In this document: positions 57,275 to 64,000 of the stretch, in pieces
Layout: every line of letters starts with the position of its first letter
How positions within the stretch are numbered: the first letter of the stretch is position 1
Source of the DNA: Limosilactobacillus reuteri
Lineage (GTDB): Bacteria; Bacillota; Bacilli; Lactobacillales; Lactobacillaceae
Length of the DNA: 64,000 bases
Reading direction: 5' to 3'
NCBI RefSeq assembly: GCF_034259105.1
Contig: NZ_CP139478.1
Location: 62,001-126,000, forward strand
The notes under the pieces: model-generated
What the model was told of the DNA's origin: nothing
Database searches by the model: none
What the model saw: the letters and a program-made list of their open reading frames with translations, nothing else
Program-made: the position numbers and the translations under genes

Positions 57275-58183
57275 ATGACTACAAAGATTATTATGGATAC
57301 TGACCCAGGTATTGATGACGCAGCTGCTTTAACGATGGCTATTAATGATCCATCATTAGACTTGAAATTAGTTACAACAGTTGCCGGTAACGTTACTGCT
57401 GATAAAACCACTGCTAACGCTTTGAAGATTATTCACTTCTTCGGTAAGGATATTCCAGTTGCAGCAGGTGCCAAGCAACCATTGATTAAGCCTTTTGAAG
57501 ATGCTGCCCGAATTCATGGTGAATCAGGAATGCCTGGTTATGACTTTGGTGACGATTATGGTAAGCCACTTGATAAGACTGCTGTTGAAGCACTTCATGA
57601 CGCAATCATGGCTGAAGATGAAGTCATCCTGGTTCCAACTGGTTCATACACTAACATTGCACTACTCTTTAGCGAATATCCAGAAGTAAAGAGCCACATT
57701 AAGCAAATCGTTGCGATGGGTGGTTCATTCTCTGGCGGTAATATGACTAGTGTAGCTGAATTTAACGTCTTCACTGATCCAGATGCTGCTAAGATTATGT
57801 ACAATGCGGGTGTTCCAATTGTAACTGTTGGATTGGATGTTACCTTAAAGGCGCTCTTAACTGCGGATACGATTGAGAAACTTGGTAGTCTTAATAAGAC
57901 TGGTGAAATGCTGCATGGATTAATCACGCACTATAATGATGGTAGTGATCAAGGGCGTCCAATGCACGATGTTAATACCATCTTCTATCTTCTTCATCCA
58001 GAAGCATTTACTACGAAGGATATGTGGGTTGATGTTCAAACAGACGGTCCAGCAATCGGTGCTACTGTTGGTGATATTCGCGCTGCTTACCATGATGGCA
58101 AGACTAACGCAAAAGTTTGTTTAGACATTGATGCTGAATACTTCAATAAGTGGTTCTTAGAAGAAGTAAGCAAAATGAAATAA
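57275..58183 (+). CDS. rihC: Ribonucleoside hydrolase
   Basis: The 302-residue enzyme hydrolyses the N-glycosidic bond of ribonucleosides to base and ribose. The Ca-binding N-terminal motif DTDPGIDDAAAL is at about 8-19, the ribose-binding motif MGGSFSGGNMTSVAEFN near 148-165 and the conserved MHDVNTIFYLL (active-site region) near 230. AAGGAG sets ATG 57275. It follows nupC and shares carbon-catabolite-type sites, fitting use of nucleosides as carbon source. Purine versus pyrimidine preference cannot be fixed. Confidence 0.95.
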   Translation: MTTKIIMDTDPGIDDAAALTMAINDPSLDLKLVTTVAGNVTADKTTANALKIIHFFGKDIPVAAGAKQPLIKPFEDAARIHGESGMPGYDFGDDYGKPLDKTAVEALHDAIMAEDEVILVPTGSYTNIALLFSEYPEVKSHIKQIVAMGGSFSGGNMTSVAEFNVFTDPDAAKIMYNAGVPIVTVGLDVTLKALLTADTIEKLGSLNKTGEMLHGLITHYNDGSDQGRPMHDVNTIFYLLHPEAFTTKDMWVDVQTDGPAIGATVGDIRAAYHDGKTNAKVCLDIDAEYFNKWFLEEVSKMK

Positions 58184-58187
58184 GATG

Positions 58188-58224
58188 CTAGGAGGCTGGA
58201 AAAATAATCCAGCCCCTTTTTATT
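58188..58224 (+). terminator. Terminator after rihC
   Basis: AGGCTGGA pairs with TCCAGCC around AAAATAA, then a T run. Confidence 0.75.
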
Positions 58225-58233
58225 ACTTTCTAG

Positions 58234-58247
58234 TGTAAGCGCTTCAC
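58234..58247 (+). promoter_or_regulatory. cre-like site upstream of the 3-hydroxyacyl-CoA dehydrogenase
   Basis: TGTAAGCGCTTCAC resembles the cre consensus with two deviations at the 3' end; GGTATAAT follows and is probably the -10. Confidence 0.45.
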
Positions 58248-58286
58248 GGTATAATGGTAGTAGTTAAAGTAAGGAGGAAATACCAA

Positions 58287-59171
58287 ATGAAGAATATAAT
58301 GATTGCCGGCGCTGGTGTATTGGGTAGCCAGATTGCATATCAAACGGCTTTATCCGGCTTTAATGTCAGCGTATATAATCACCATATTGATACCGCTGAA
58401 CGACGGATTAAGGCGTTGAAAAGTGATTATGAACGTGACTTGCATTTGACTGATAAGGAATTTCAACAGGGCCTTGATAATATTAAAGTAATTACTGATG
58501 ATGTTGCGACCGCGGTTAAAGATGCTGATTTAATGATTGAAGCTTTACCAGAATCGTTAGAGTTAAAGGAACAGTTTTACGAAGAGGTTTCAGGATTAGC
58601 CCCTGAAAAAACAATCTTTGCTAGCAACTCCTCTACATTTATCCCTAGCCAACTAGCTCCTTATACTGATCGGCCAGAAAAATTTCTTAATATGCACTTT
58701 GCTAACCAAATTTGGAAATTTAATGTGGTCGAAATTATGGGCACCTCCCAAACAAGTCCAGAGGTGATTGAAGAAGCTACAAAGTTTGCCCGGGAAATAA
58801 AGATGGTTCCTGTTATTCTTAATAAAGAACAACACGGGTATATTCTGAATTCCCTTTTGATTCCGTTACTTGCATCTGGTCTTAGCTTATGGGCTAAAGG
58901 AGTTGCTGATCCAGCGATGATTGATAAGGATTGGATGATTTCGACAGGTGCACCAATGGGACCATTTGGTATTTTAGATATGGTTGGTTTACGGACGGCA
59001 GCGCAAATTGAACGGAATGCCTATGCCCAGACTAAGGATGAAAGTCATAAGGAAATTGCCGATAAGATGGAACAGATGATTCAAGAAGGGCACGAAGGAA
59101 AAGAATCGGGACAAGGATTTTACAATTATCCCAATCCAGCTTTCATGGATCCAGATTTTCTGAAGCATTAA
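58287..59171 (+). CDS. 3-hydroxyacyl-CoA dehydrogenase-family protein
   Basis: The 294-residue protein has an N-terminal NAD-binding Rossmann fold (IMIAGAGVLGSQIAYQTALSG) and the C-terminal helical domain of 3-hydroxybutyryl-CoA dehydrogenases (HGYILNSLLIPLLASGLSL; GPFGILDMVGL). The His of the catalytic His-Glu pair fits LNMHFANQIW near 138. AAGGAGG fixes ATG 58287. It is monocistronic. With only a thiolase elsewhere in the window and no beta-oxidation set, its true substrate may be another 3-hydroxyacid. Confidence 0.88.
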   Translation: MKNIMIAGAGVLGSQIAYQTALSGFNVSVYNHHIDTAERRIKALKSDYERDLHLTDKEFQQGLDNIKVITDDVATAVKDADLMIEALPESLELKEQFYEEVSGLAPEKTIFASNSSTFIPSQLAPYTDRPEKFLNMHFANQIWKFNVVEIMGTSQTSPEVIEEATKFAREIKMVPVILNKEQHGYILNSLLIPLLASGLSLWAKGVADPAMIDKDWMISTGAPMGPFGILDMVGLRTAAQIERNAYAQTKDESHKEIADKMEQMIQEGHEGKESGQGFYNYPNPAFMDPDFLKH

Positions 59172-59310
59172 GATTAAGTATTGAAAACGTTAGGAAGGGG
59201 AGCAAGATAAAAGTCACTCGTGACTGCTATCTTACTCCCTTATTTTGCGCTCCAATTTTCACGTAATCCGGTTGCAACAATGGCAAAATTACGGTACAGT
59301 AGTAGAGAAC

Positions 59311-59331
59311 GTGAAACAAAAAATGTTTCAC
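59311..59331. repeat. Everted parS-like half-sites before rsmG
   Basis: GTGAAACA (59311-59318) and TGTTTCAC (59324-59331) are the two halves of the ParB site parS but in swapped order with five A between them. As RNA the sequence makes an eight-to-nine-pair hairpin directly before the rsmG ribosome binding site. It lies next to the parAB genes; ParB or RNA-level function is speculative. Confidence 0.4.
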
Positions 59332-59348
59332 GAAAGGAGACCTAATAA

Positions 59349-60073
59349 ATGAATCCTGAACAATTTCAACAAGCATTAGCTGATCATGGTATCACCTTAT
59401 CAGCAGAACAAATGCAACAATTTGCTGACTATTACCAATTATTAGTTGAAACTAATGAACATGTAAATTTGACACGGATTACTGAAAAGAATGAAGTGTA
59501 TTTAAAACATTTTTATGACTCAATTACAGGAACGTTTGCTGAACCACGCTTAGAGTGCGAAAAACTGACATTATGTGATATCGGTGCGGGGCTGGCTTTC
59601 CTTCCTTACCGTTGAAGATCGCTTTTCCACAATTAAAGGTAACGATTGTCGATTCGTTAAATAAGCGGATTGCTTTTCTTGAAGACTTAGTTACCAAGCT
59701 CGGTTTAACTGACGTTACATTGATCCATGATCGGGCAGAAACTTTTAGTGCCAAGAACAGTCCATATCGAGAGAAATTTGATATCGTTACCGCCCGCGCA
59801 GTTGCCCGCCTATCAGTTTTAAGCGAATTATGCTTGCCAGCTGTTAAAGTTGGTGGCGAATTTATTGCTTATAAGGCAAGTGCGGCTCCTGAAGAACTTC
59901 AACAGGGCGGGACAGCAATTAAACAACTTGGTGGAAAAGTTCAAAAAACGGTGACATTGACTTTACCAGGAACTGATGGAGAACGTAATATTATTGTGAT
60001 TGATAAGATAAAGGCGACCCCTAAGAAATACCCACGTCGTCCAGGCTTACCAAGTAAAAAACCAATTCAGTAA
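59349..60073 (+). pseudogene. rsmG: 16S rRNA m7G527 methyltransferase, frameshifted
   Basis: The gene starts as normal RsmG/GidB (MNPEQFQQALADHG) and reaches the SAM-binding motif, where CDIGAG turns into LAFLPYR and a stop at 59615. One additional G in the GGGG run at 59588-59591 would restore [20 protein letters not shown] and join the second frame (59612-60073), which holds the rest of the methyltransferase ([23 protein letters not shown]). The N-terminal fragment cannot bind SAM properly. The position before noc-parA-parB is conserved in Firmicutes. Loss of RsmG removes m7G527 and gives low-level streptomycin resistance in other bacteria; a sequencing error is the alternative. Confidence 0.85.
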
Positions 60074-60090
60074 GATAAGGAGTTGAAAGT

Positions 60091-61059
60091 ATGGCTTTTT
60101 CATTATTTGGTATTGGAAAAAATAATTCCGATAATACAAAAAATAAGGTCGTAGAAGTAAAAATTGATCAAATTATTCCTAATCGTTATCAGCCACGGAA
60201 GGTATTTGATCAAGACGGTATCCGCGAATTAGCACAAACAATTGACGAACACGGGTTGTTACAACCAATTGTTTTACGTGAATACGAGCCAGCAAAATAT
60301 GAAATTATTGCTGGGGAACGCCGATACCGGGCGATGAAGCTCTTAAAGTGGGAAAAAGCGCCAGCGATCATTGAAAAGATGAGTGATCAAGAGACTGCTT
60401 CGCTTGCCCTCATTGAAAATCTGCAACGGTCGCAATTGAGTTCAGTCGAAGAAGCGCAGGCCTACCGACAATTAATGGATCTGAACCATCTTACCCAATC
60501 GCAATTAGCAAAGGGGATGGGGAAGAGTCAGTCCTTTGTTGCTAACAAATTACGGTTGCTGCGTCTGATCACCCCAGTCCAAACAGCTATTTTAGATCAC
60601 CGGATTACGGAACGTCATGGTCGAGCATTATTAGATTTAGATGAAAAACAACAATGTGATATGTTAATGCGGATTGTTAATGAACGGTTAACAGTTCGGC
60701 AGACAGAAGATGAAGTTGCTCGCTTATTAGGGCGTCCGTTACCTTCAGAAATTGCAGAATTAAAAGCAGCCGCTAAGCGCAAAGAATTAGCTTCTATTGA
60801 GGACCATGCTGAAGAAACAGCAGACGTTGAAGAGGTACCAGTAGAAAAGCCTGCAGAAAAGAGGCGCGCTCCTAAACGAAAGACAGCTAAGAAGGCCCGA
60901 AGCAAAAAAACTCAGCAGGCTAATGATGCGCGTTTAGCTTTAAATACGATTAAAAAGTCAATTAAGCTGGCGACAAATGAAGGCTTTGAAATTAAAATGC
61001 ATGAGAAGGAAAACGGCGATACTTATCAATTAACAATTGAGATTCCGAAGAAACAGTAG
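60091..61059 (+). CDS. noc: Nucleoid occlusion protein Noc (ParB family)
   Basis: The 322-residue ParB-like protein has an N-terminal amphipathic segment (MAFSLFGIGKN, membrane targeting in Noc), the CTPase/ParB-N domain with IIAGERRYRAMK near 72-83, an HTH near 140-165 (LTQSQLAKGMGKSQSFVANKLRLL) and a dimerisation domain at the end. A Lys/Arg-rich linker of about 50 residues (about 228-275: PAEKRRAPKRKTAKKARSK) before the last domain makes it longer than Bacillus Noc. It prevents division over the chromosome. The rsmG-noc-parA-parB order supports the call over a second Spo0J. Confidence 0.9.
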   Translation: MAFSLFGIGKNNSDNTKNKVVEVKIDQIIPNRYQPRKVFDQDGIRELAQTIDEHGLLQPIVLREYEPAKYEIIAGERRYRAMKLLKWEKAPAIIEKMSDQETASLALIENLQRSQLSSVEEAQAYRQLMDLNHLTQSQLAKGMGKSQSFVANKLRLLRLITPVQTAILDHRITERHGRALLDLDEKQQCDMLMRIVNERLTVRQTEDEVARLLGRPLPSEIAELKAAAKRKELASIEDHAEETADVEEVPVEKPAEKRRAPKRKTAKKARSKKTQQANDARLALNTIKKSIKLATNEGFEIKMHEKENGDTYQLTIEIPKKQ

Positions 61060-61071
61060 GGAGGCCAAAAA

Positions 61072-61842
61072 ATGGGTTCTGTAATTGCCCTTGCAAATCA
61101 AAAAGGCGGTGTTGGTAAAACAACAACGAGTGTTAATTTGGGTGCATGCTTAGCTGAGACTGGCCAGCGCGTCTTATTAATTGATCTTGATCCTCAAGGA
61201 AATGCAACTAGTGGTTTGGGCGTTGAAAAACAGAATATTAAGCAAAGTATTTATGACGTTTTAATTAATGAAGTGCCATTAGAGGATGTCATTCAAAAGA
61301 CAAGTCACGTAGGAGTTGATATTGCTCCCACAACAATTGCTTTATCCGGGGCCGAAGTAGAATTAACTAATTTAATGGCCCGGGAAACACGGCTTAAAGA
61401 TTCGTTTGGTGAAATTCGTCAAAAATATGATTTTATTTTAATCGATTGCCCACCATCCTTGGGGCTCCTGACGATTAATGCATTTACTGCTTGTGACTCA
61501 ATTCTGATTCCTGTCCAAAGTGAATATTATGCCTTGGAAGGATTAAGTCAGCTTTTAAATACCATCAAGCTTGTTCGTAAACACTTCAATCCGCAACTTA
61601 AGATTGAAGGGGTCCTTTTGACAATGTTTGATCGGCGCACAAACCTTGGACAACAGGTAAATTCTGAGGTCAAAAAGTTTTTTGGGGACCAGGTTTATGA
61701 TACGATTATCCCTCGTAATGTTCGTTTATCGGAGGCACCTAGTCACGGCTTAGCAATTATTGATTATGATAAAAATTCAACGGGGGCGCACGTCTACCAA
61801 CAATTAGCAAAGGAAGTGTTGGCTAACCATGGCAAAGAATAA
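61072..61842 (+). CDS. parA: Chromosome partitioning ATPase ParA (Soj)
   Basis: The 256-residue ParA has the deviant Walker A KGGVGKTTTS near 11-20, Walker A' IDLDPQGNATSGLG and Walker B FILIDCPPSLGLLT. With ParB it moves origins and controls replication initiation. GGGAGG precedes ATG 61072. The next gene, parB, overlaps its last 14 bases, so the two are translationally coupled. Confidence 0.97.
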   Translation: MGSVIALANQKGGVGKTTTSVNLGACLAETGQRVLLIDLDPQGNATSGLGVEKQNIKQSIYDVLINEVPLEDVIQKTSHVGVDIAPTTIALSGAEVELTNLMARETRLKDSFGEIRQKYDFILIDCPPSLGLLTINAFTACDSILIPVQSEYYALEGLSQLLNTIKLVRKHFNPQLKIEGVLLTMFDRRTNLGQQVNSEVKKFFGDQVYDTIIPRNVRLSEAPSHGLAIIDYDKNSTGAHVYQQLAKEVLANHGKE

Positions 61843-62713
61843 AAAAGGTGGGCTTGGCCGAGGTATTGAAGCCCTCTTTGCAGAAAATGAAGTAACTGAA
61901 CTTGCGGATGAAACGGTTCAAGATATCAAGCTATCGTTAATTCATCCTAATCCCTATCAACCACGGCGAACGTTTGATAAAGAGGCGTTGGCAGAGTTAG
62001 CTTCATCGATTGAAAAATCAGGGGTGTTTCAACCAATTATTCTGCGACAAACGGATCCAAAAATTAACCGTTATGAGCTAATCGCTGGGGAGCGACGGTT
62101 TAGGGCTTCTAAGATCGCCAAACAGAAAACTATCCCAGCAATTGTGCGTAAGATGAGCGATGACCAGATGATGGAAATCGCGGTTCTCGAAAACCTTCAA
62201 CGTGAAGACCTTACACCACTTGAAGAAGCGCAAGCCTACCAGATGTTAATGGATAAATTGTCATTAACACAGGCACAGGTGGCAAGCAGACTAGGAAAGA
62301 GTCGGCCTTATATTGCCAATTACTTGCGATTACTAGGGTTACCAAAAGTGATCAAAGAGTTTCTTAATACTGGCAAACTATCGATGGGTCAAGCACGGAC
62401 AATTCTCGGTTTAAAAGATAAGACAAAACTTGTTCCGCTTGCCCAACGAGCTGTCGAACAAAATCTTACAGTGCGACAATTAGAAGAGATTGTAACGCAG
62501 ACTAATGGAACGGCCAAAAAGAAAGAAGAACGGCGGACGCAACGAAAACCAATCTATATTCGAGAAGCTGAATCACAGTTGCAGAGTAAATTTGGTACAA
62601 AAGTTGCTGTCGCGCAAAGTCGGAAAAAAGGCGCAGGAAAGATCGAAATACCTTATACGTCAAATGAAGACTTTACTCGAATTCTTGAATTATTAAATAT
62701 AACCTTAGATTAA
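61829..62713 (+). CDS. parB: Chromosome partitioning protein ParB (Spo0J)
   Basis: The 294-residue protein has the ParA-contact N terminus (KKGGLGRGIEALF), the ParB/CTPase motif LIAGERRFRASK near 87, the HTH LTQAQVASRLGKSRPYIANYLRLL and a C-terminal dimerisation domain. It binds parS sites near the origin and slides as a CTP clamp. A parS-like half-site pair lies upstream of rsmG. It overlaps parA and is followed by a DUF951 gene. Confidence 0.96.
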   Translation: MAKNKKGGLGRGIEALFAENEVTELADETVQDIKLSLIHPNPYQPRRTFDKEALAELASSIEKSGVFQPIILRQTDPKINRYELIAGERRFRASKIAKQKTIPAIVRKMSDDQMMEIAVLENLQREDLTPLEEAQAYQMLMDKLSLTQAQVASRLGKSRPYIANYLRLLGLPKVIKEFLNTGKLSMGQARTILGLKDKTKLVPLAQRAVEQNLTVRQLEEIVTQTNGTAKKKEERRTQRKPIYIREAESQLQSKFGTKVAVAQSRKKGAGKIEIPYTSNEDFTRILELLNITLD

Positions 62714-62726
62714 GGAGGAATAACTC

Positions 62727-62924
62727 ATGGCAGCATATGATAAAGGTGACATTGTAATGATGAAAAAGGCTCACCCGTGTGGAACTAACCGCTGGAAGAT
62801 TACACGAGTGGGTGCAGATATTAAAATTGAATGCCAAGGCTGTGGTCATATTGTCATGATGACCCGTCAAAAATTTGATAAGGGATTAAAAAAGGTTATC
62901 GAAAAAGCGGATCAAGATGATTAA
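62727..62924 (+). CDS. DUF951 small protein
   Basis: The 65-residue protein matches the DUF951 pattern: DKGDIVMMKKAHPCGTNRWKITRVGADIKIECQGCGHIVMM, with an HPCG and CxxCGH motif that may bind a metal. It sits between parB and ychF in many Firmicutes; function is unknown, though the basic C-terminal helix suggests nucleic-acid contact. GGAGG precedes ATG 62727. Confidence 0.9.
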   Translation: MAAYDKGDIVMMKKAHPCGTNRWKITRVGADIKIECQGCGHIVMMTRQKFDKGLKKVIEKADQDD

Positions 62925-63007
62925 TATTTTTAATGATTGATGATCACAAATAACTAATTGTAGATTAAAATAATAAATGATTAATTGAAAAGGAAAGTGA
63001 ACAATTT

Positions 63008-64000
63008 ATGTCATTAACTGCAGGAATCGTTGGCTTGCCAAACGTTGGTAAATCAACACTTTTTAACGCAATTACTAAAGCTGGTGCCGAAATGGCTAAC
63101 TACCCATTTGCAACAATCGATCCCAATGTGGGGATGGTTGAAGTTCCAGATAGTCGACTTGACCGGATCCAGGAATTAATTCCAGCGAAGAAGATCGTCC
63201 CAACTACCTTTGAATTTACCGATATTGCCGGAATTGTTAAGGGTGCTAGTAAAGGTGAAGGGCTTGGGAACAAGTTCTTGGAAAATATTCGTCAAACTGA
63301 TGCAATTGTTCATGTTGTGCGAGCATTTGATGATAATGATATTACTAGTGTTTCTGGTAAAGTGGATCCAATTGAAGATATCGATACTATCAACTTAGAA
63401 TTAGTAATGGCTGACTTAGATGCTGTTAATAAGCGCTTGGCAAAAGTACAGCGGGCTGCTAAGGGTCGTGATAAGGATGCTTTAGCAGAATTAGAAGTGC
63501 TCAATAAGATTAAACCAGTTCTTGAAGATGGCAAGGGTGTTCGCTCAATTGATTTTAGCGATGATGAACAAAAGATTGTCAAAGGGCTTTTCTTGCTAAC
63601 AAGTAAACCAGTCTTATACGTTGCTAACATTGCCGAAGAAGATATGGCAGATCCAGATAGCAACAAATACATGGATGCAATTAAAGAACACGTAAAAGAT
63701 GACGGAGAAGTTATTGGTGTCGCAGCGGCTGCTGAAGAACAAATTGCCGAAATGGATGAAGCAGATAAGGCTGATTTTCTTGAAATGGAAGGCGTTACAG
63801 AACCGGGATTGAACCGGTTGATTCGGGCAGCGTACAAGCTCTTAGGCTTGGAAACCTTCTTTACTGCTGGTGGGCCTGAAACGCGGGCTTGGACTTACAA
63901 GAAGGGCACAAAGGCTCCACAAGCAGCGGGAATTATTCACTCTGATTTTGAACGTGGGTTTATCCGGGCCGAAGTAATGAGCTTTGAAGATCTTGATGAA
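63008..64000 (+). CDS. ychF: Redox-regulated ATPase/GTPase YchF, 3' end outside the window
   Basis: The gene is open at the right edge; 331 codons are visible of an expected 366. The G1 motif GLPNVGKST is at residues 8-16, G3 DIAGIVKGAS near 72-81 and the altered G4 motif VANIAEED near 205, which explains ATP preference in this family. A coiled-coil insertion (about 125-165, RLAKVQRAAKGRDKDALAELE) follows. AAAGGAAAG precedes ATG 63008. It acts at the ribosome and in oxidative-stress responses. Confidence 0.96.
   Translation, partial: MSLTAGIVGLPNVGKSTLFNAITKAGAEMANYPFATIDPNVGMVEVPDSRLDRIQELIPAKKIVPTTFEFTDIAGIVKGASKGEGLGNKFLENIRQTDAIVHVVRAFDDNDITSVSGKVDPIEDIDTINLELVMADLDAVNKRLAKVQRAAKGRDKDALAELEVLNKIKPVLEDGKGVRSIDFSDDEQKIVKGLFLLTSKPVLYVANIAEEDMADPDSNKYMDAIKEHVKDDGEVIGVAAAAEEQIAEMDEADKADFLEMEGVTEPGLNRLIRAAYKLLGLETFFTAGGPETRAWTYKKGTKAPQAAGIIHSDFERGFIRAEVMSFEDLDE

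Overview
The window looks like chromosome of a low-GC, heterofermentative lactic acid bacterium, most likely Limosilactobacillus reuteri or a very close relative. This rests on the maltose phosphorylase pathway, the many GPH/SLC45-type sugar transporters, the gtfA/gtfB pair, T-box and PyrR RNA control, and the IS30/IS1182-type insertion sequences. No database search was run. There is no tRNA, rRNA, CRISPR array or intact prophage.

Layout. 1-6.5 kb: end of a LacI-type regulator, a thiolase, then a maltose block (transporter, maltose phosphorylase, beta-phosphoglucomutase). 6.5-12.3 kb: a membrane-anchored unknown, a small (p)ppGpp synthetase, a two-component system, a ClC-type channel and a glutamate-cysteine ligase. 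12.4-22.3 kb: metabolic genes (peptidase C26, aldo/keto reductase, GDPD, ECF S-component, NADH oxidase, guaC, purA, pyrR). 22.4-24.7 kb: small unknown genes, a decayed small membrane gene and a TetR regulator. 24.7-29.9 kb: a gtfA/gtfB glycosyltransferase pair followed by an MSCRAMM-like protein with no visible export or anchor signal. 30-33 kb: alpha-glucosidase and a frameshifted sugar transporter. 33.2-37.7 kb: carAB under a PyrR attenuator. 37.8-39.1 kb: a frameshifted IS30 element. 39.1-41.7 kb: a second maltose-type transporter with its LacI regulator. 41.8-43.2 kb: an RNA m5U methyltransferase. 43.4-46.2 kb: a flavin cluster (two FMN reductases, the second carrying a PAS domain and a tail with four flavinylation-like motifs, then ApbE). 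46.2-48.1 kb: an IS1182-family element. 48.1-49.6 kb: a gene-free structured region and the serS T-box. 49.6-55 kb: serS, a glutamine-type ABC transporter and a T-box-controlled permease. 55-59.2 kb: a gene-poor stretch with a candidate sRNA, then a nucleoside transporter, nucleoside hydrolase and 3-hydroxyacyl-CoA dehydrogenase. 59.3-64 kb: the origin-proximal rsmG-noc-parA-parB-DUF951-ychF block, with rsmG frameshifted.

How the genes work together. Maltose is imported, split by maltose phosphorylase to glucose and beta-glucose-1-P, and the latter is isomerised by PgmB. LacI-type operators and cre-like sites precede the transporters and glucosidase. Pyrimidine sensing links pyrR to carAB through RNA attenuation. 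The most unusual locus is the flavin cluster: a cytosolic ApbE sits directly behind a protein whose acidic tail repeats the D-x-x-T-G-A-S pattern, suggesting a soluble, multiply flavinylated electron carrier reduced by the neighbouring NAD(P)H:FMN reductases. A strong internal ribosome binding site could also yield the PAS-plus-tail part as a separate protein.

Several genes are broken by indels at or near homopolymer tracts (rsmG, the third sugar transporter, the IS30 transposase), so strain-specific mutation or sequencing error should both be kept in mind.
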